DNA of 9,125 nt from NCBI GenBank assembly GCA_003457065.1, contig DMJQ01000181.1:1-9125 (forward strand), written 5' to 3'. The stretch is from Clostridiales bacterium (lineage in GTDB: Bacteria; Bacillota; Clostridia; Tissierellales; Sedimentibacteraceae). Made by a program: the position numbers and the translations under genes. Under the pieces are notes generated by a model. The model worked only from the letters and a program-made list of their open reading frames with translations, had not been told where the DNA came from and ran no database searches. Positions 1 through 6,406 of the stretch are shown piece after piece. Position 1 is the stretch's first letter. The number at the start of each line of letters is the position of its first letter.

Positions 1-1
1 T

Positions 2-238
2 GATATACCTATAGACAGAAGGTCTGCAATAGCAGGACATAAAAAAGCAGGATTTAAGGAAACCGGAATTGTCAATGGCAAATGTGTTCTCGAATTATCA
101 AAAGATGATTTCTTAGATTTTAAAAAGAGTAATCAATTATATGTGGATAACATAGAGCCCTTTTCAAGTTTTGTGTTCACACATAACTTGAAAAGGGCTC
201 GAGGATACACAATTTTAAATTTTTCTTATCGTGCATGA
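2..238 (+). CDS. GNAT family N-acetyltransferase, C-terminal part (5' end outside window)
   Basis: An open frame enters from the left edge and runs to TGA at 236-238. Its first residues, SAIAGHKKAGFKETGIVNG, match the end of the GNAT fold: the helix that contacts acetyl-CoA, the usual 'KAGF' turn, then a last beta strand (KCVLELSKDDF). GNAT enzymes move an acetyl group from acetyl-CoA to an amine; the substrate cannot be told from this fragment. After about residue 45 the reading frame crosses a perfect 16-bp inverted repeat and ends in about 25 residues with no GNAT character (from IEPFSSF onward). The natural stop may therefore have been replaced, and the tail may be an aberrant read-through. 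The final bases overlap the end of the decayed gene on the opposite strand. Family assignment is fairly sure, substrate unknown. Confidence 0.72.
   Translation, partial: DIPIDRRSAIAGHKKAGFKETGIVNGKCVLELSKDDFLDFKKSNQLYVDNIEPFSSFVFTHNLKRARGYTILNFSYRA
155..200. repeat. Perfect 16-bp inverted repeat with 14-nt loop (hairpin)
   Basis: Arms 155-170 (GAGCCCTTTTCAAGTT) and 185-200 are exact reverse complements. The loop at 171-184 adds TGTG/CACA pairs at 172-175 and 180-183, so almost the whole 46 nt folds. It lies between two convergent coding remnants, where a bidirectional terminator would be expected, but neither strand has a U-run directly after the stem. The nearest T-rich stretch on the plus strand begins about 13 nt later. 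It could be a shared terminator, a palindromic repeat element, or an inversion/deletion scar. Confidence 0.85.
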
Positions 239-773
239 TCATCTGCTTGTAGTTCAAACACACCGATGTAGTTGCTTGTATCGGAAGAAGTTATTTTTAA
301 TTGATTGAGTTCTGCCGTAAATGGTGAAAAATTTTCCCAAAGAATCGAGAGCGTCTTTTCCTCCTGCCCCGATCAACCGAAGCAACTGTCATATGCGGAA
401 TCCAATTTTTTTGCTTAAGTGAATATAAACACCTCTTATCCGTGCAGCAGTTGTCGTATTTTTCATGTATGCTTGAATGGAGGTCCAGCGGGCTATAACT
501 GGGACGTGGTTCTAAAAATAATGTGCGGTCATCAGAGAAAAATCCAAAGTGGTTAAAACAAACCTGAATCCTTTTGTACTTCTTTGCTATATTGTTAATT
601 CACTTAAGCAGGCTCGCTTCATCCAGTTCTGTATAAATGCCAAATGTTATATGAGGTTCATATTCATCAACATATATACCTTGCATTTTTAATTTTTCTT
701 TAATTTGATACACTTTTTGTATAGCTTGATTGTCGAATGTGCCCATCACACATAGTGTCCGTAGTTGGTTTAA
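226..773 (-). pseudogene. Decayed 2H phosphoesterase (2'-5' RNA ligase-like) gene
   Basis: Conceptual translation of the minus strand gives a protein of about 180 aa with both signature H-x-T motifs of the 2H phosphoesterase / LigT-like family: PHIT at 645-656 and PHMT at 387-398. These histidines and threonines form the active site for hydrolysing or ligating 2',5' or cyclic phosphodiester bonds. Three defects are visible. There is a TGA stop at 600-602 (LLK*INNIAKKY), probably from TGG. A frameshift lies near 361-372, after which the C-terminus resumes as QEEKTLSILWENFSPF and ends at TAA 226-228. No good start codon exists: AGAAGG at 780-785 precedes a TTA where TTG or ATG would be expected. 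ATG at 744-746 is internal to the first strand of the fold. A sequencing error could explain one lesion but hardly all three. Confidence 0.8.
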
Positions 774-847
774 AATATGCCTTCTTTCTGCATTTGTATT
801 TTCTTAAATAATTTGTATTAAAAGTATTCTGCAGTTTATTTGTATAA

Positions 848-876
848 AGTATATAGGATACAATCTAATTATTCAA
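848..876 (-). promoter_or_regulatory. Putative promoter of the 2H phosphoesterase pseudogene
   Basis: On the minus strand TTGAAT (871-876) is separated by 17 nt from TATACT (848-853), a good sigma-A type match. Transcription would start near 841 and read towards the decayed gene. The promoter appears intact although the gene is not. Confidence 0.5.
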
Positions 877-957
877 CAGTTTATTAATTGATGGCATAAT
901 TTTATACAGCCTGGCGTTCATTTTTCAGCTGACGACTAACCCAGTCCATTTTCATTA

Positions 958-1833
958 CTAATAGGTAAGAACTTCATGACCTGTTTCGGTTACGAGCACT
1001 GTTTTTTCCCATTGTGCAGAAGGCCTACCATCAGCAGTGCGAACAGTCCAATTATCATATTTATCTGTTACTATATTGGATTTTCCCATATTTATCATAG
1101 GCTCTACAGTAAAAACAAGCCCCGGAACTAAGAGCATTCCTGTTCCTTGTTTTGTGACATAACCTACCCAGGGCTCTTCGTGCAATTGCAGACCAATGCC
1201 GTGGCCGCCGATTTCTCGAACAACAGAATATCCATTTTTCCTTGCATGGTCATTAACCGCTTGCCCAACATCTCCAAGAAATCCCCACGGTTTTATTTGT
1301 TCAATGCCAGCCTCTACACACTCTTTTGCAACATCAACCAGTTTCTGTTTCTCAGCAGAAACATCACCGACACAGAACATGCGTGAAGAATCTGAAAAAA
1401 AGCCTTTGTACATTGTAGACGCATCAATATTTACAATATCGTCGTTTCGCAGGAATACACGATCAGACGGTATACCATGACATACAACATCATTGATTGA
1501 GATGCACACGCTCTTAGGGTATCCGTCAAAATTAAGTGTTGCCGGAACACCTCCCAGTTCTTTGGTTTTTTCAAAGATGAGCCGGTCAAGTTCTTCCGTG
1601 CTGATTCCGTCAACTACATAATTTGCAATGAAATCCAGTAAAGCGATGTTTATCTTGCTGCTTTCCCGAATACCTTCAATCTGTTGTTTTGTTTTAAGCA
1701 ATTTTCGATTAGGTACTTTAAATCCGTTTAAGCGGTAGTTTTCAATTTGTTCCTCAATAGGGTTATGGCATTTCTTATATTTTCGACCGCTACCACACCA
1801 GCAGAGATCATTTCTTCCAAATTTATCAGACAT
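958..1833 (-). CDS. map: Type I methionine aminopeptidase with N-terminal SEC-C zinc motif
   Basis: This enzyme removes the initiator methionine from nascent cytosolic proteins. The 291-aa product has all five expected metal ligands of type I enzymes: D137 (NIDAST), D148 (FFSDSS), H211 (GGHGIG), E244 (FTVEPM) and E276 (QWEKT), plus the substrate-side H119 (VCHGIP). Residues 7-23 form a SEC-C motif, with C11, C13, C22 and H23 in CWCGSGRKYKKCH. This small zinc-binding element is found in SecA and some clostridial aminopeptidases, where it is thought to contact the ribosome or partner proteins. The start was set at ATG 1831-1833 because GAGG (1841-1844) sits 7 nt upstream; an in-frame ATG at 1846-1848 has no ribosome binding site. 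The gene follows the AraC-type gene by 49 nt and probably shares its transcript. It is probably an additional copy, since the housekeeping gene normally lies in a ribosomal-protein operon. Confidence 0.95.
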   Translation of the reverse strand: MSDKFGRNDLCWCGSGRKYKKCHNPIEEQIENYRLNGFKVPNRKLLKTKQQIEGIRESSKINIALLDFIANYVVDGISTEELDRLIFEKTKELGGVPATLNFDGYPKSVCISINDVVCHGIPSDRVFLRNDDIVNIDASTMYKGFFSDSSRMFCVGDVSAEKQKLVDVAKECVEAGIEQIKPWGFLGDVGQAVNDHARKNGYSVVREIGGHGIGLQLHEEPWVGYVTKQGTGMLLVPGLVFTVEPMINMGKSNIVTDKYDNWTVRTADGRPSAQWEKTVLVTETGHEVLTY

Positions 1834-1882
1834 TTTATTTCCTCGCATTTATAAATTCGGAGGGAGCAATGCACCTTATCGA

Positions 1883-2224
1883 CTAAGATGATCCAAGAGA
1901 AAGACCGGAAGTTTTCCGATATTGGCGTGGCGAGCATTGAAATGCTTGAGAAAAAGCTCTTGTAAAAGCTTCAGATGATGAATATCCGTATCGGAAAGCA
2001 ATATCGGTTATTCTGTCATTGGTTATGCAAAGATCATAAGCAGCAGCTTTTATTTTACATTGGGCAAGAAATTGTTTATATGTCATACCCATGTGCTCAC
2101 GAAACTTTCGAGAGCAGTAATATGGTGAATAACCAACATATGATGACATATCTTGCAGGCTTGGGTTTTCTGTTATGTTATTTTCTACCCACTTTGCCAT
2201 TGTTTCTATTGTTTGAATAGACAT
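1883..2224 (-). CDS. AraC-type DNA-binding protein, HTH domain only
   Basis: The 113-aa product consists almost entirely of the double helix-turn-helix domain of AraC/XylS regulators. The first HTH is around residues 22-46 (SLQDMSSYVGYSPYYCSRKF). The second is at 71-103 and carries the family signature RITDIAFRYGYSSSEAFTRA followed by SPRQYRK. There is no N-terminal sensor domain. The protein stops about ten residues after the domain, whereas many close relatives carry a C-terminal GyrI-like ligand-binding domain. It is therefore either a natural stand-alone HTH protein or a truncated one. The start ATG 2222-2224 is chosen because AGGAG (2234-2238) lies 7-9 nt upstream; a longer in-frame reading to 2416 lacks a ribosome binding site and family similarity. 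The methionine aminopeptidase gene follows at once. The target genes are unknown. Confidence 0.88.
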   Translation of the reverse strand: MSIQTIETMAKWVENNITENPSLQDMSSYVGYSPYYCSRKFREHMGMTYKQFLAQCKIKAAAYDLCITNDRITDIAFRYGYSSSEAFTRAFSQAFQCSPRQYRKTSGLSLGSS

Positions 2225-2500
2225 TTGCTTCACTCCTTTCTCCATTATATCAATTCTCACAGACAATACCTGATATAAGTTGCACATATGAGATGATGTG
2301 CTTGACGCCTCCAAATCTGACTGCAGCAGGAGTTTACGGAGGCGACTAATTACTGCACAGATAAATGATTTATACTCTAAGTTTCTGTTTGTTTTCGTAA
2401 TATATAAATGTCCCAAACTTAAAGATTCTTTACAAATTGGAATTTGCTTAGCTTCACACTATGCTCATTTAATCTATGGACAATGGTTAGTGATATAAAA
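2225..2500. other. Intergenic region upstream of the AraC-type gene
   Basis: No gene is supported here. It contains one copy of the intergenic repeat (2379-2440). It also has a small palindrome, CAAATT-GG-AATTTG (2433-2446), and an imperfect stem with GCCTCC (2304-2309) and GGAGGC arms near 2338-2343. TATAAT on the minus strand at 2244-2249 lies 19 nt from the AraC start, but it has no recognisable -35 box at the right distance. The promoter therefore remains uncertain, and could depend on an activator. Confidence 0.4.
2379..2440 (-). repeat. Intergenic repeat copy A (upstream of AraC-type gene)
   Basis: Read on the minus strand, it starts CCAATTTGTAAAGAATC and ends with TTATATATTACGAAAACAAA followed by CAGAAACTT. 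The first block matches copy B at 16 of 17 positions, and the second at about 22 of 29. The two blocks are about ten bases further apart than in copy B. Confidence 0.55.
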
Positions 2501-3094
2501 TTACTGTTCAGCTGAGTTTGCCCGTTCCATAATCTCCTTGACGATCTCAGTTTTTGCATCTGCATAGTTTTGTACATTCTGCCAAACATGTTTAGCAAGG
2601 TCACGTTTTACACGTGCATAGTTTTCACGGTCGGTGTCGTTCGTTCGCAGCCAATCGCGGAAGCGAAGCATTCGTTTGACCTCGGATGCTCCCAAACTGA
2701 ACACATGCAGGCTGATATTAGTATCGGGTCCTTTAAACATGCGGTGCTCAAACCAATCGGGCTCTCGTATCCGAAGCGCATAGCCGGCTTTTTCCAGAGC
2801 CGGAACATAGGACAGCTCGTCTGAAGAGTCTGCTACGGCCAGCAATATGTCAATGATTGGTTTGGAACATAATCCCGGTATCGAAGTTGATCCTACATGT
2901 TCCAACTGCAATACACTGCTGCCAAGTAGTGATCGAATTCTATTGGCTTCTCGGTCGAACAACCCTGGCCAATGCGGGTCATACTCCATGAGAGTAATAG
3001 TGGCATTGTGTAGTTTTAACTCACCTACCGTGACCTTTTGAAGATATTCATCATTTACAGATGCAGAATTGTTAGTATTTTCAATGGATTGCAT
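2501..3094 (-). CDS. GrpB family protein (UPF0157, nucleotidyltransferase fold)
   Basis: The 197-aa product matches the GrpB/UPF0157 family. The core is a nucleotidyltransferase-like fold with the diagnostic segment HVGSTSIPGL (66-75) followed by KPIIDI (78-83). Here the G-S pair and the D82 carboxylate correspond to the nucleotide and metal-binding positions of the fold. Further family blocks are WFEHRMF and HVFSLGASEV. The first 20-30 residues are polar and not conserved. The biochemical role of this family is unsettled; some members are fused to dephospho-CoA kinase (CoaE), and others are encoded near acetyltransferases. The start ATG 3092-3094 has AGGAG 9 nt upstream. It stands alone between the TraX-family gene and the AraC-type gene, with a likely terminator upstream at 3124-3155. 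Confidence 0.9.
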   Translation of the reverse strand: MQSIENTNNSASVNDEYLQKVTVGELKLHNATITLMEYDPHWPGLFDREANRIRSLLGSSVLQLEHVGSTSIPGLCSKPIIDILLAVADSSDELSYVPALEKAGYALRIREPDWFEHRMFKGPDTNISLHVFSLGASEVKRMLRFRDWLRTNDTDRENYARVKRDLAKHVWQNVQNYADAKTEIVKEIMERANSAEQ

Positions 3095-3123
3095 TTAATT
3101 CATCTCCTTGTTGTCAAACTTTC

Positions 3124-3155
3124 ATAATAAAAATATTCAGCAGATCAAATCTGCT
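3124..3155 (-). terminator. Probable terminator after the TraX-family gene
   Basis: AGCAGAT (3139-3145) and ATCTGCT (3149-3155) form a 7-bp stem with a 3-nt loop. On the minus strand it is followed by GAATATTTTTATT, a U-rich tract offset by a few bases. It would end transcripts from the TraX-family gene before the GrpB-family gene. The short stem and imperfect U-run make it a moderate candidate. Confidence 0.45.
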
Positions 3156-3159
3156 TTCC

Positions 3160-3211
3160 AAATTTCTGTTTATCCTTGTACTATATAACAACACGAATCT
3201 TTACAAATTGG
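3160..3211 (-). repeat. Intergenic repeat copy B (upstream of GrpB-family gene)
   Basis: On the minus strand it reads CCAATTTGTAAAGATTC, then TTATATAGTACAAGGATAAA and CAGAAATTTG. It begins only a few bases after the TraX-family stop codon. It matches copy A in its first block and copy C in its second (about 25 of 30 positions with one gap). Confidence 0.6.
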
Positions 3212-3217
3212 TATCGA

Positions 3218-3964
3218 TTATCCACCGATCATTACGCCGATATTTCCATGCAACGCAATCCTGATCAGACCGCAAATAACCAAATGAAGCGGATAATAAA
3301 CATAGAAGAACCATTTCATACCTTTCCAATTACCACGTTCACCATTATACATTTTTAACAGCGGAATTGTAAGTGCAACAAACAGCTGAAGAATACCATA
3401 AACAGGATTGATAAAAATAGCATATACAAGAGCATATTGTGATACCCAGATCATCATTCCTCTCATTTGCTTTTTGAAATCACCTCGGTTTTCACCGATT
3501 TGCAGAATTGCCAGTACTGCATTACAGCTCCAATCTGAACAGAATGTAATGACAGTAATTCCTAAAATCAAAAGAACTTTCTGCCACTGTTTCAGTTTTG
3601 TGCTATCACTAATGACTAATGCAATAAGCCCCCAAAACAGTGGCCATATTACGCTTGTTTGGTTAAATACGGATGTTTTGAATGGAATAAACGGTATTCC
3701 AAACGCAAAGTTATATGCGAAATGTCCAATAATAGCAAAGACAAGTAATCTGCCAGCATATTTTTTCAAATCATGTGTGTAGTGATAGCCTTCTGCGATA
3801 AAAAACCAAAAGATAGGTGCTGCCAATCTCCCGATGATATGCAGTACAATAATCCACCAATCTGTCGGATAATTCGGAAACATAACCGATGTAATATGGT
3901 CGATTGTCATTGCAATCATCGCTATAACTTTTAATTGATTTCCATTAATTGATTTTCGTTGCAT
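3218..3964 (-). CDS. TraX family integral membrane protein
   Basis: The 248-aa product is strongly hydrophobic, with about eight predicted membrane segments. It has the landmarks of the TraX family (PF05857): an N-terminal QLKVIAMIAMTIDHI block, IGRLAAPIFWFFIAEGY near residues 45-61, and the C-terminal YYPLHL motif. TraX of the F plasmid acetylates pilin, but chromosomal TraX-like proteins are widespread in Firmicutes and belong to a broader membrane acyltransferase-like group. No pilin or other conjugation gene is present here, so a role in conjugation is not supported. Modification of a surface polymer or protein is only an inference. The start ATG 3962-3964 has AGGAG 6 nt upstream. The gene appears to be monocistronic. 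Confidence 0.9.
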   Translation of the reverse strand: MQRKSINGNQLKVIAMIAMTIDHITSVMFPNYPTDWWIIVLHIIGRLAAPIFWFFIAEGYHYTHDLKKYAGRLLVFAIIGHFAYNFAFGIPFIPFKTSVFNQTSVIWPLFWGLIALVISDSTKLKQWQKVLLILGITVITFCSDWSCNAVLAILQIGENRGDFKKQMRGMMIWVSQYALVYAIFINPVYGILQLFVALTIPLLKMYNGERGNWKGMKWFFYVYYPLHLVICGLIRIALHGNIGVMIGG

Positions 3965-3975
3965 TGCCTACTCCT

Positions 3976-4002
3976 ATACAAATTCATATTTATTTAAGAG
4001 TT
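3976..4002 (-). repeat. Intergenic repeat copy D (upstream of TraX-family gene), weak
   Basis: The minus strand carries AAATAAATATGAATTTGTAT just before the TraX-family ribosome binding site. It matches copy C (AGATAAACATGAATTTGTCT) at about 20 of 25 positions over the longer alignment. Similarity is short and AT-rich, so it is less certain than copies A-C. Confidence 0.35.
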
Positions 4003-4077
4003 CTATTTATATTTTAATAACTACCGACAAGTTGAGATTTGTTACTTGTCTAAATAATTAATTATTAGATTGCTTCT

Positions 4078-4941
4078 TCAAATTTTGTTTTTCATGCAAA
4101 CCATTTTATTTTCTTCAACGTCAATATCACTTGCAATTACATCACATTTTGTCATTAATAGAAAATAGATGTTTTTGTTTTCTTCACTCAAGCATTCATA
4201 GTTTGCTTGCCCTTTAGAAATTACTACATCAGCTTTTCTATAAACTTCTTTGAATTCAGGACTTGTCCGATTAAGCACAGTACCAATGGATCCATCACCA
4301 TTATCTATAACCTCTGCATATTCATCAATTCCTACAGCAAATGCGTCTTCAGCTATAGAATCATTTATAACAGATTTACCCCGTACCCCAAACAATAATT
4401 TAACATTAGGATTCAATTCTTTTATTTTCTTTAAAAAGATTTTGTCCATGCAGATTTCTCCACAATTATCACCTAAGTATAATAATGTTTTTGCATTTAA
4501 AATATCTTCAGTTAGTTTCTTAGAATCATCTATCACTAATTCAAATTTTTCCATTTTCTCAAAACAATCGAAGATGTCCTCTAATAATGTATTGTGAATA
4601 GGATTAAAATCTATGATATTACCAAAAATGGCATATCGTATTGCTAATTGAAACGAATTTTCAGCCTGATCAATTTTTCTCTCAAATTCGGGTAACAATT
4701 TTAAAAACAATGCATTATAGTAATTTCTGGTTTCTTTATATGGGTCTTGATTATTAGTATGCCTTTTTATCATGCCAAAAATTTCTCCTATAATTTCTGG
4801 CGTGGTTACCTCAAAATCCATTTTACTAAGATAAGTAAAAACTTCCCTTAATAACTCTTCTTTTTTATCAACACCTGTAATATTTGCCACTTTGATAACT
4901 TGATTGACTACACATGGCAAGCATTTATCATGTATTCTCAT
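4078..4941 (-). CDS. DUF89 family protein (damage-control phosphatase ARMT1-like, subfamily I)
   Basis: The 287-aa product has the standard architecture of prokaryotic DUF89 proteins. An N-terminal CxxC (C7, C10, in KCLPCVVNQ) is followed by a helical region and then the metal-dependent phosphatase core. The core motifs are YLGDNCGEI with D158-N159, GVRGKSVINDS with N193-D194, and SKGQANYE with K243, G244 and N247. These D and N residues bind the divalent metal in the family. Characterised members hydrolyse damaged phosphometabolites such as sugar phosphates; the substrate here is unknown. The start ATG 4939-4941 is preceded by GAGGTG at a good distance. It is transcribed alone from a well-formed promoter at 5070-5098, divergent from the methyltransferase gene. 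Confidence 0.92.
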   Translation of the reverse strand: MRIHDKCLPCVVNQVIKVANITGVDKKEELLREVFTYLSKMDFEVTTPEIIGEIFGMIKRHTNNQDPYKETRNYYNALFLKLLPEFERKIDQAENSFQLAIRYAIFGNIIDFNPIHNTLLEDIFDCFEKMEKFELVIDDSKKLTEDILNAKTLLYLGDNCGEICMDKIFLKKIKELNPNVKLLFGVRGKSVINDSIAEDAFAVGIDEYAEVIDNGDGSIGTVLNRTSPEFKEVYRKADVVISKGQANYECLSEENKNIYFLLMTKCDVIASDIDVEENKMVCMKNKI

Positions 4942-4988
4942 AATTACACCTCTTTTGACTTAGATAATTCACAGTTTAAACTGCCAGA

Positions 4989-5020
4989 CAAATTCATGTT
5001 TATCTTCGACTATATAAAAA
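4989..5020 (-). repeat. Intergenic repeat copy C (upstream of DUF89 gene)
   Basis: The minus strand reads TTATATAGTCGAAGATAAAC followed by ATGAATTTGTC. It aligns with copy B at about 25 of 30 positions with one gap. It lies in the predicted 5' untranslated leader of the DUF89 transcript. Confidence 0.55.
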
Positions 5021-5069
5021 ACTCCCTCTTTCATCCTTAATGTATCGACCGATCAAGTATTTTTACATC

Positions 5070-5098
5070 ATTTTACAGTAAATTTTGGCTTATTACAA
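5070..5098 (-). promoter_or_regulatory. Promoter of the DUF89 gene
   Basis: On the minus strand TTGTAA (5093-5098) is 17 nt from TAAAAT (5070-5075), a good sigma-A match. The predicted start near 5063 gives a leader of about 120 nt, which contains repeat copy C and the palindrome at 4972-4983. Confidence 0.6.
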
Positions 5099-5246
5099 GC
5101 ATTATTCGTTACACAGATACCAGATTTTTGCCTGTCAACGATTGCTTGCCGACATTGCAAACGTAATGATCAGTGTTAATGGTTCATATACATCCTATAT
5201 AGGCATTATGCATTTTAAATGTATAAGTATATTATTAAAATAAGTA

Positions 5247-5275
5247 TTGACTACTGTGGAAAATAACGGTAAAAT
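5247..5275 (+). promoter_or_regulatory. Promoter of the methyltransferase gene
   Basis: TTGACT (5247-5252) and TAAAAT (5270-5275) are separated by exactly 17 nt, close to the sigma-A consensus. Transcription would start near 5282, leaving a short leader with the AGGGGG ribosome binding site at about 5292-5297. Confidence 0.72.
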
Positions 5276-5304
5276 TTAAGAAATCTTCGTAAGGGGGCAT
5301 AGTT

Positions 5305-6111
5305 ATGGAAGACTGCGTTCGTGTTGTACAGGAGCACTATGATAGTGATGTTCAAAAAGAGTGGGAAAGACTCAAGAGGCATCCTTTTGAATTCAAGATA
5401 ACCACAAGTATGATGGACAGATACATTAAACCCGGTGACAGAATCCTTGATATAGGCGGAGGGCCGGGACGGTACTCGATTTATTATGCCGAAAAGGGCT
5501 GCGATGTTACTCTTGTAGATTTGTCATCAGAAAATGTAAGATTTGCTCTTGAAAAAGCAAAAGAAATGAATGTAAGTATTGAAGCTATTTACGGTGATGC
5601 AAGAGAAGTCAGCAAATTAGTAAATGGGAAGTTTGACCATGTATTTGTTATGGGACCTATGTATCATCTGCTTGAAGAGAGAGATAGGGTCAAGGCATTG
5701 AATGAAGCCATAACTTTTCTTAAAAACAGAGGGTTTTTATACGTTTCATTTATTCATATGTTTTCTGGCATGATTTATGGAATGAAATATATGCCTCAAT
5801 TTTTGCTGTGGGAAACAGAGCAGAATTTTATAGATGCTGTTTTAAAGAATAAGTCTTATAGCGGAGATGCATTTACCAAGGCATTTTTTATAAATCAAAA
5901 AGATATAATGCCTTTTATGAATAGATTTAACCTTGAAAAGATACATCTTTTCGGCCAGGAAAGCATCCTTGCTCCGTGTGAGGAGATCATACTTAATCAG
6001 CCTCAGGAAGTAATAGATAAATGGGTAGATGTTGCGGAGCAATTATGTGAAAGAGAAGAATTGCTGAGTTATTCCGAACATGCTATGTATATCGGGCAGA
6101 AGATTAAATAG
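5305..6111 (+). CDS. Class I SAM-dependent methyltransferase
   Basis: The 268-aa product has the Rossmann-type fold of class I methyltransferases. Motif I, RILDIGGGPGRYS (46-58), binds S-adenosylmethionine. The acidic end of strand 2 is VTLVDLS with D72, which contacts the ribose hydroxyls, and GDAR (97-100) follows at the adenine pocket. FDHVFVMGPMYHL (110-122) is the post-I/motif IV region typical of the Methyltransf_11/25 type. The C-terminal 130 residues, rich in aromatic residues, probably form the substrate-binding cap; the substrate is not predictable. The start is supported by AGGGGG 7 nt upstream and by a near-consensus promoter. The two small genes downstream follow without an obvious terminator and may be co-transcribed. 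Confidence 0.92.
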   Translation: MEDCVRVVQEHYDSDVQKEWERLKRHPFEFKITTSMMDRYIKPGDRILDIGGGPGRYSIYYAEKGCDVTLVDLSSENVRFALEKAKEMNVSIEAIYGDAREVSKLVNGKFDHVFVMGPMYHLLEERDRVKALNEAITFLKNRGFLYVSFIHMFSGMIYGMKYMPQFLLWETEQNFIDAVLKNKSYSGDAFTKAFFINQKDIMPFMNRFNLEKIHLFGQESILAPCEEIILNQPQEVIDKWVDVAEQLCEREELLSYSEHAMYIGQKIK

Positions 6112-6169
6112 CGGCACATCACAGTTAAGCTCTAAGTCTTTAAATCAAATATAGGCATGATAATTATAA

Positions 6170-6406
6170 ATGAAAAAGAAAAATATAATAATAACTTTAA
6201 CCGTAATATTATTAATTATGTTGAATATCTCAATTTATGTTTTTAAGGAAGTTAATTATGATACAGGTGATTTCAAATTGGGGATGAAATCACTTTTAAG
6301 ACAGGAGCTTACATTGGAAGAAATGAAGAATTCCAATCTGTATAAGGCATACGAGCAGATAAATCATTCATTTAAAAATCAGGGGAGCAGTTATGCAAAA
6401 ATGTAA
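6170..6406 (+). CDS. Small membrane-anchored protein of unknown function
   Basis: This 78-aa product is not recognised. It has a basic start (MKKKN), one strongly hydrophobic segment at about residues 5-24, and then a polar, charged region of about 50 residues containing LTLEEMKNSNLYKAYEQI, likely helical. It would be anchored by the N-terminus with the rest outside the cytoplasm, or be exported with an uncleaved signal. The ribosome binding site is weak. Its last 14 nt overlap the start of the zinc-ribbon gene, which suggests translational coupling and a linked role. Its codon use and amino acid composition look genuinely coding. Confidence 0.6.
   Translation: MKKKNIIITLTVILLIMLNISIYVFKEVNYDTGDFKLGMKSLLRQELTLEEMKNSNLYKAYEQINHSFKNQGSSYAKM

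Larger units (their letters stand above)
4942..5304. other. Divergent intergenic region between DUF89 and methyltransferase genes
   Basis: This 363-bp stretch holds no supported gene. It carries one promoter per strand (5070-5098 minus, 5247-5275 plus) and repeat copy C. It also has a perfect 12-bp palindrome CAGTTTAAACTG (4972-4983). An interrupted palindrome, ATGCATTT-T-AAATGTAT (5208-5224), lies 22 bp upstream of the methyltransferase -35 box and could be a regulator site. The 21-codon minus-strand reading frame inside copy C has no clear ribosome binding site and is not called as a gene. Confidence 0.6.

Noticed and set aside
902..955. A 17-codon minus-strand ORF (MKMDWVSRQLKNERQAV) 2 nt after the methionine aminopeptidase stop
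   Set aside because: It has no ribosome binding site and no recognisable family. Its protein-like composition could mean a gene remnant, but it cannot be supported as a gene.
1975..2220. Plus-strand ORFs over the AraC-type, aminopeptidase, TraX and DUF89 genes
   Set aside because: They are antisense to well-supported proteins, have no ribosome binding sites and no family character.
2304..2343. GCCTCC / GGAGGC stem as a terminator upstream of the AraC-type gene
   Set aside because: The loop is long (about 28 nt) and no U-run follows on either strand.
2225..2416. N-terminal extension of the AraC-type protein up to an ATG at 2416
   Set aside because: The extension has no family similarity and spans an intergenic repeat, and the ATG at 2222-2224 has a clear AGGAG ribosome binding site.
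3218..3964. Conjugation module suggested by the TraX-family gene
   Set aside because: No relaxase, coupling protein, pilin or type IV secretion gene is in the window; chromosomal TraX-like genes are common in Firmicutes.
2379..5020. Integron-like attC sites suggested by single genes separated by repeats
   Set aside because: The repeats lack the paired inverse core sites (GTTRRRY / RYYYAAC) and the folded attC architecture, and no integrase is present.
4977..5042. 21-codon minus-strand ORF (MKEGVFYIVEDKHEFVWQF...) upstream of the DUF89 gene
   Set aside because: The start lacks a convincing ribosome binding site. The similarity to the other repeat copies is better described as a repeat or gene-end remnant.
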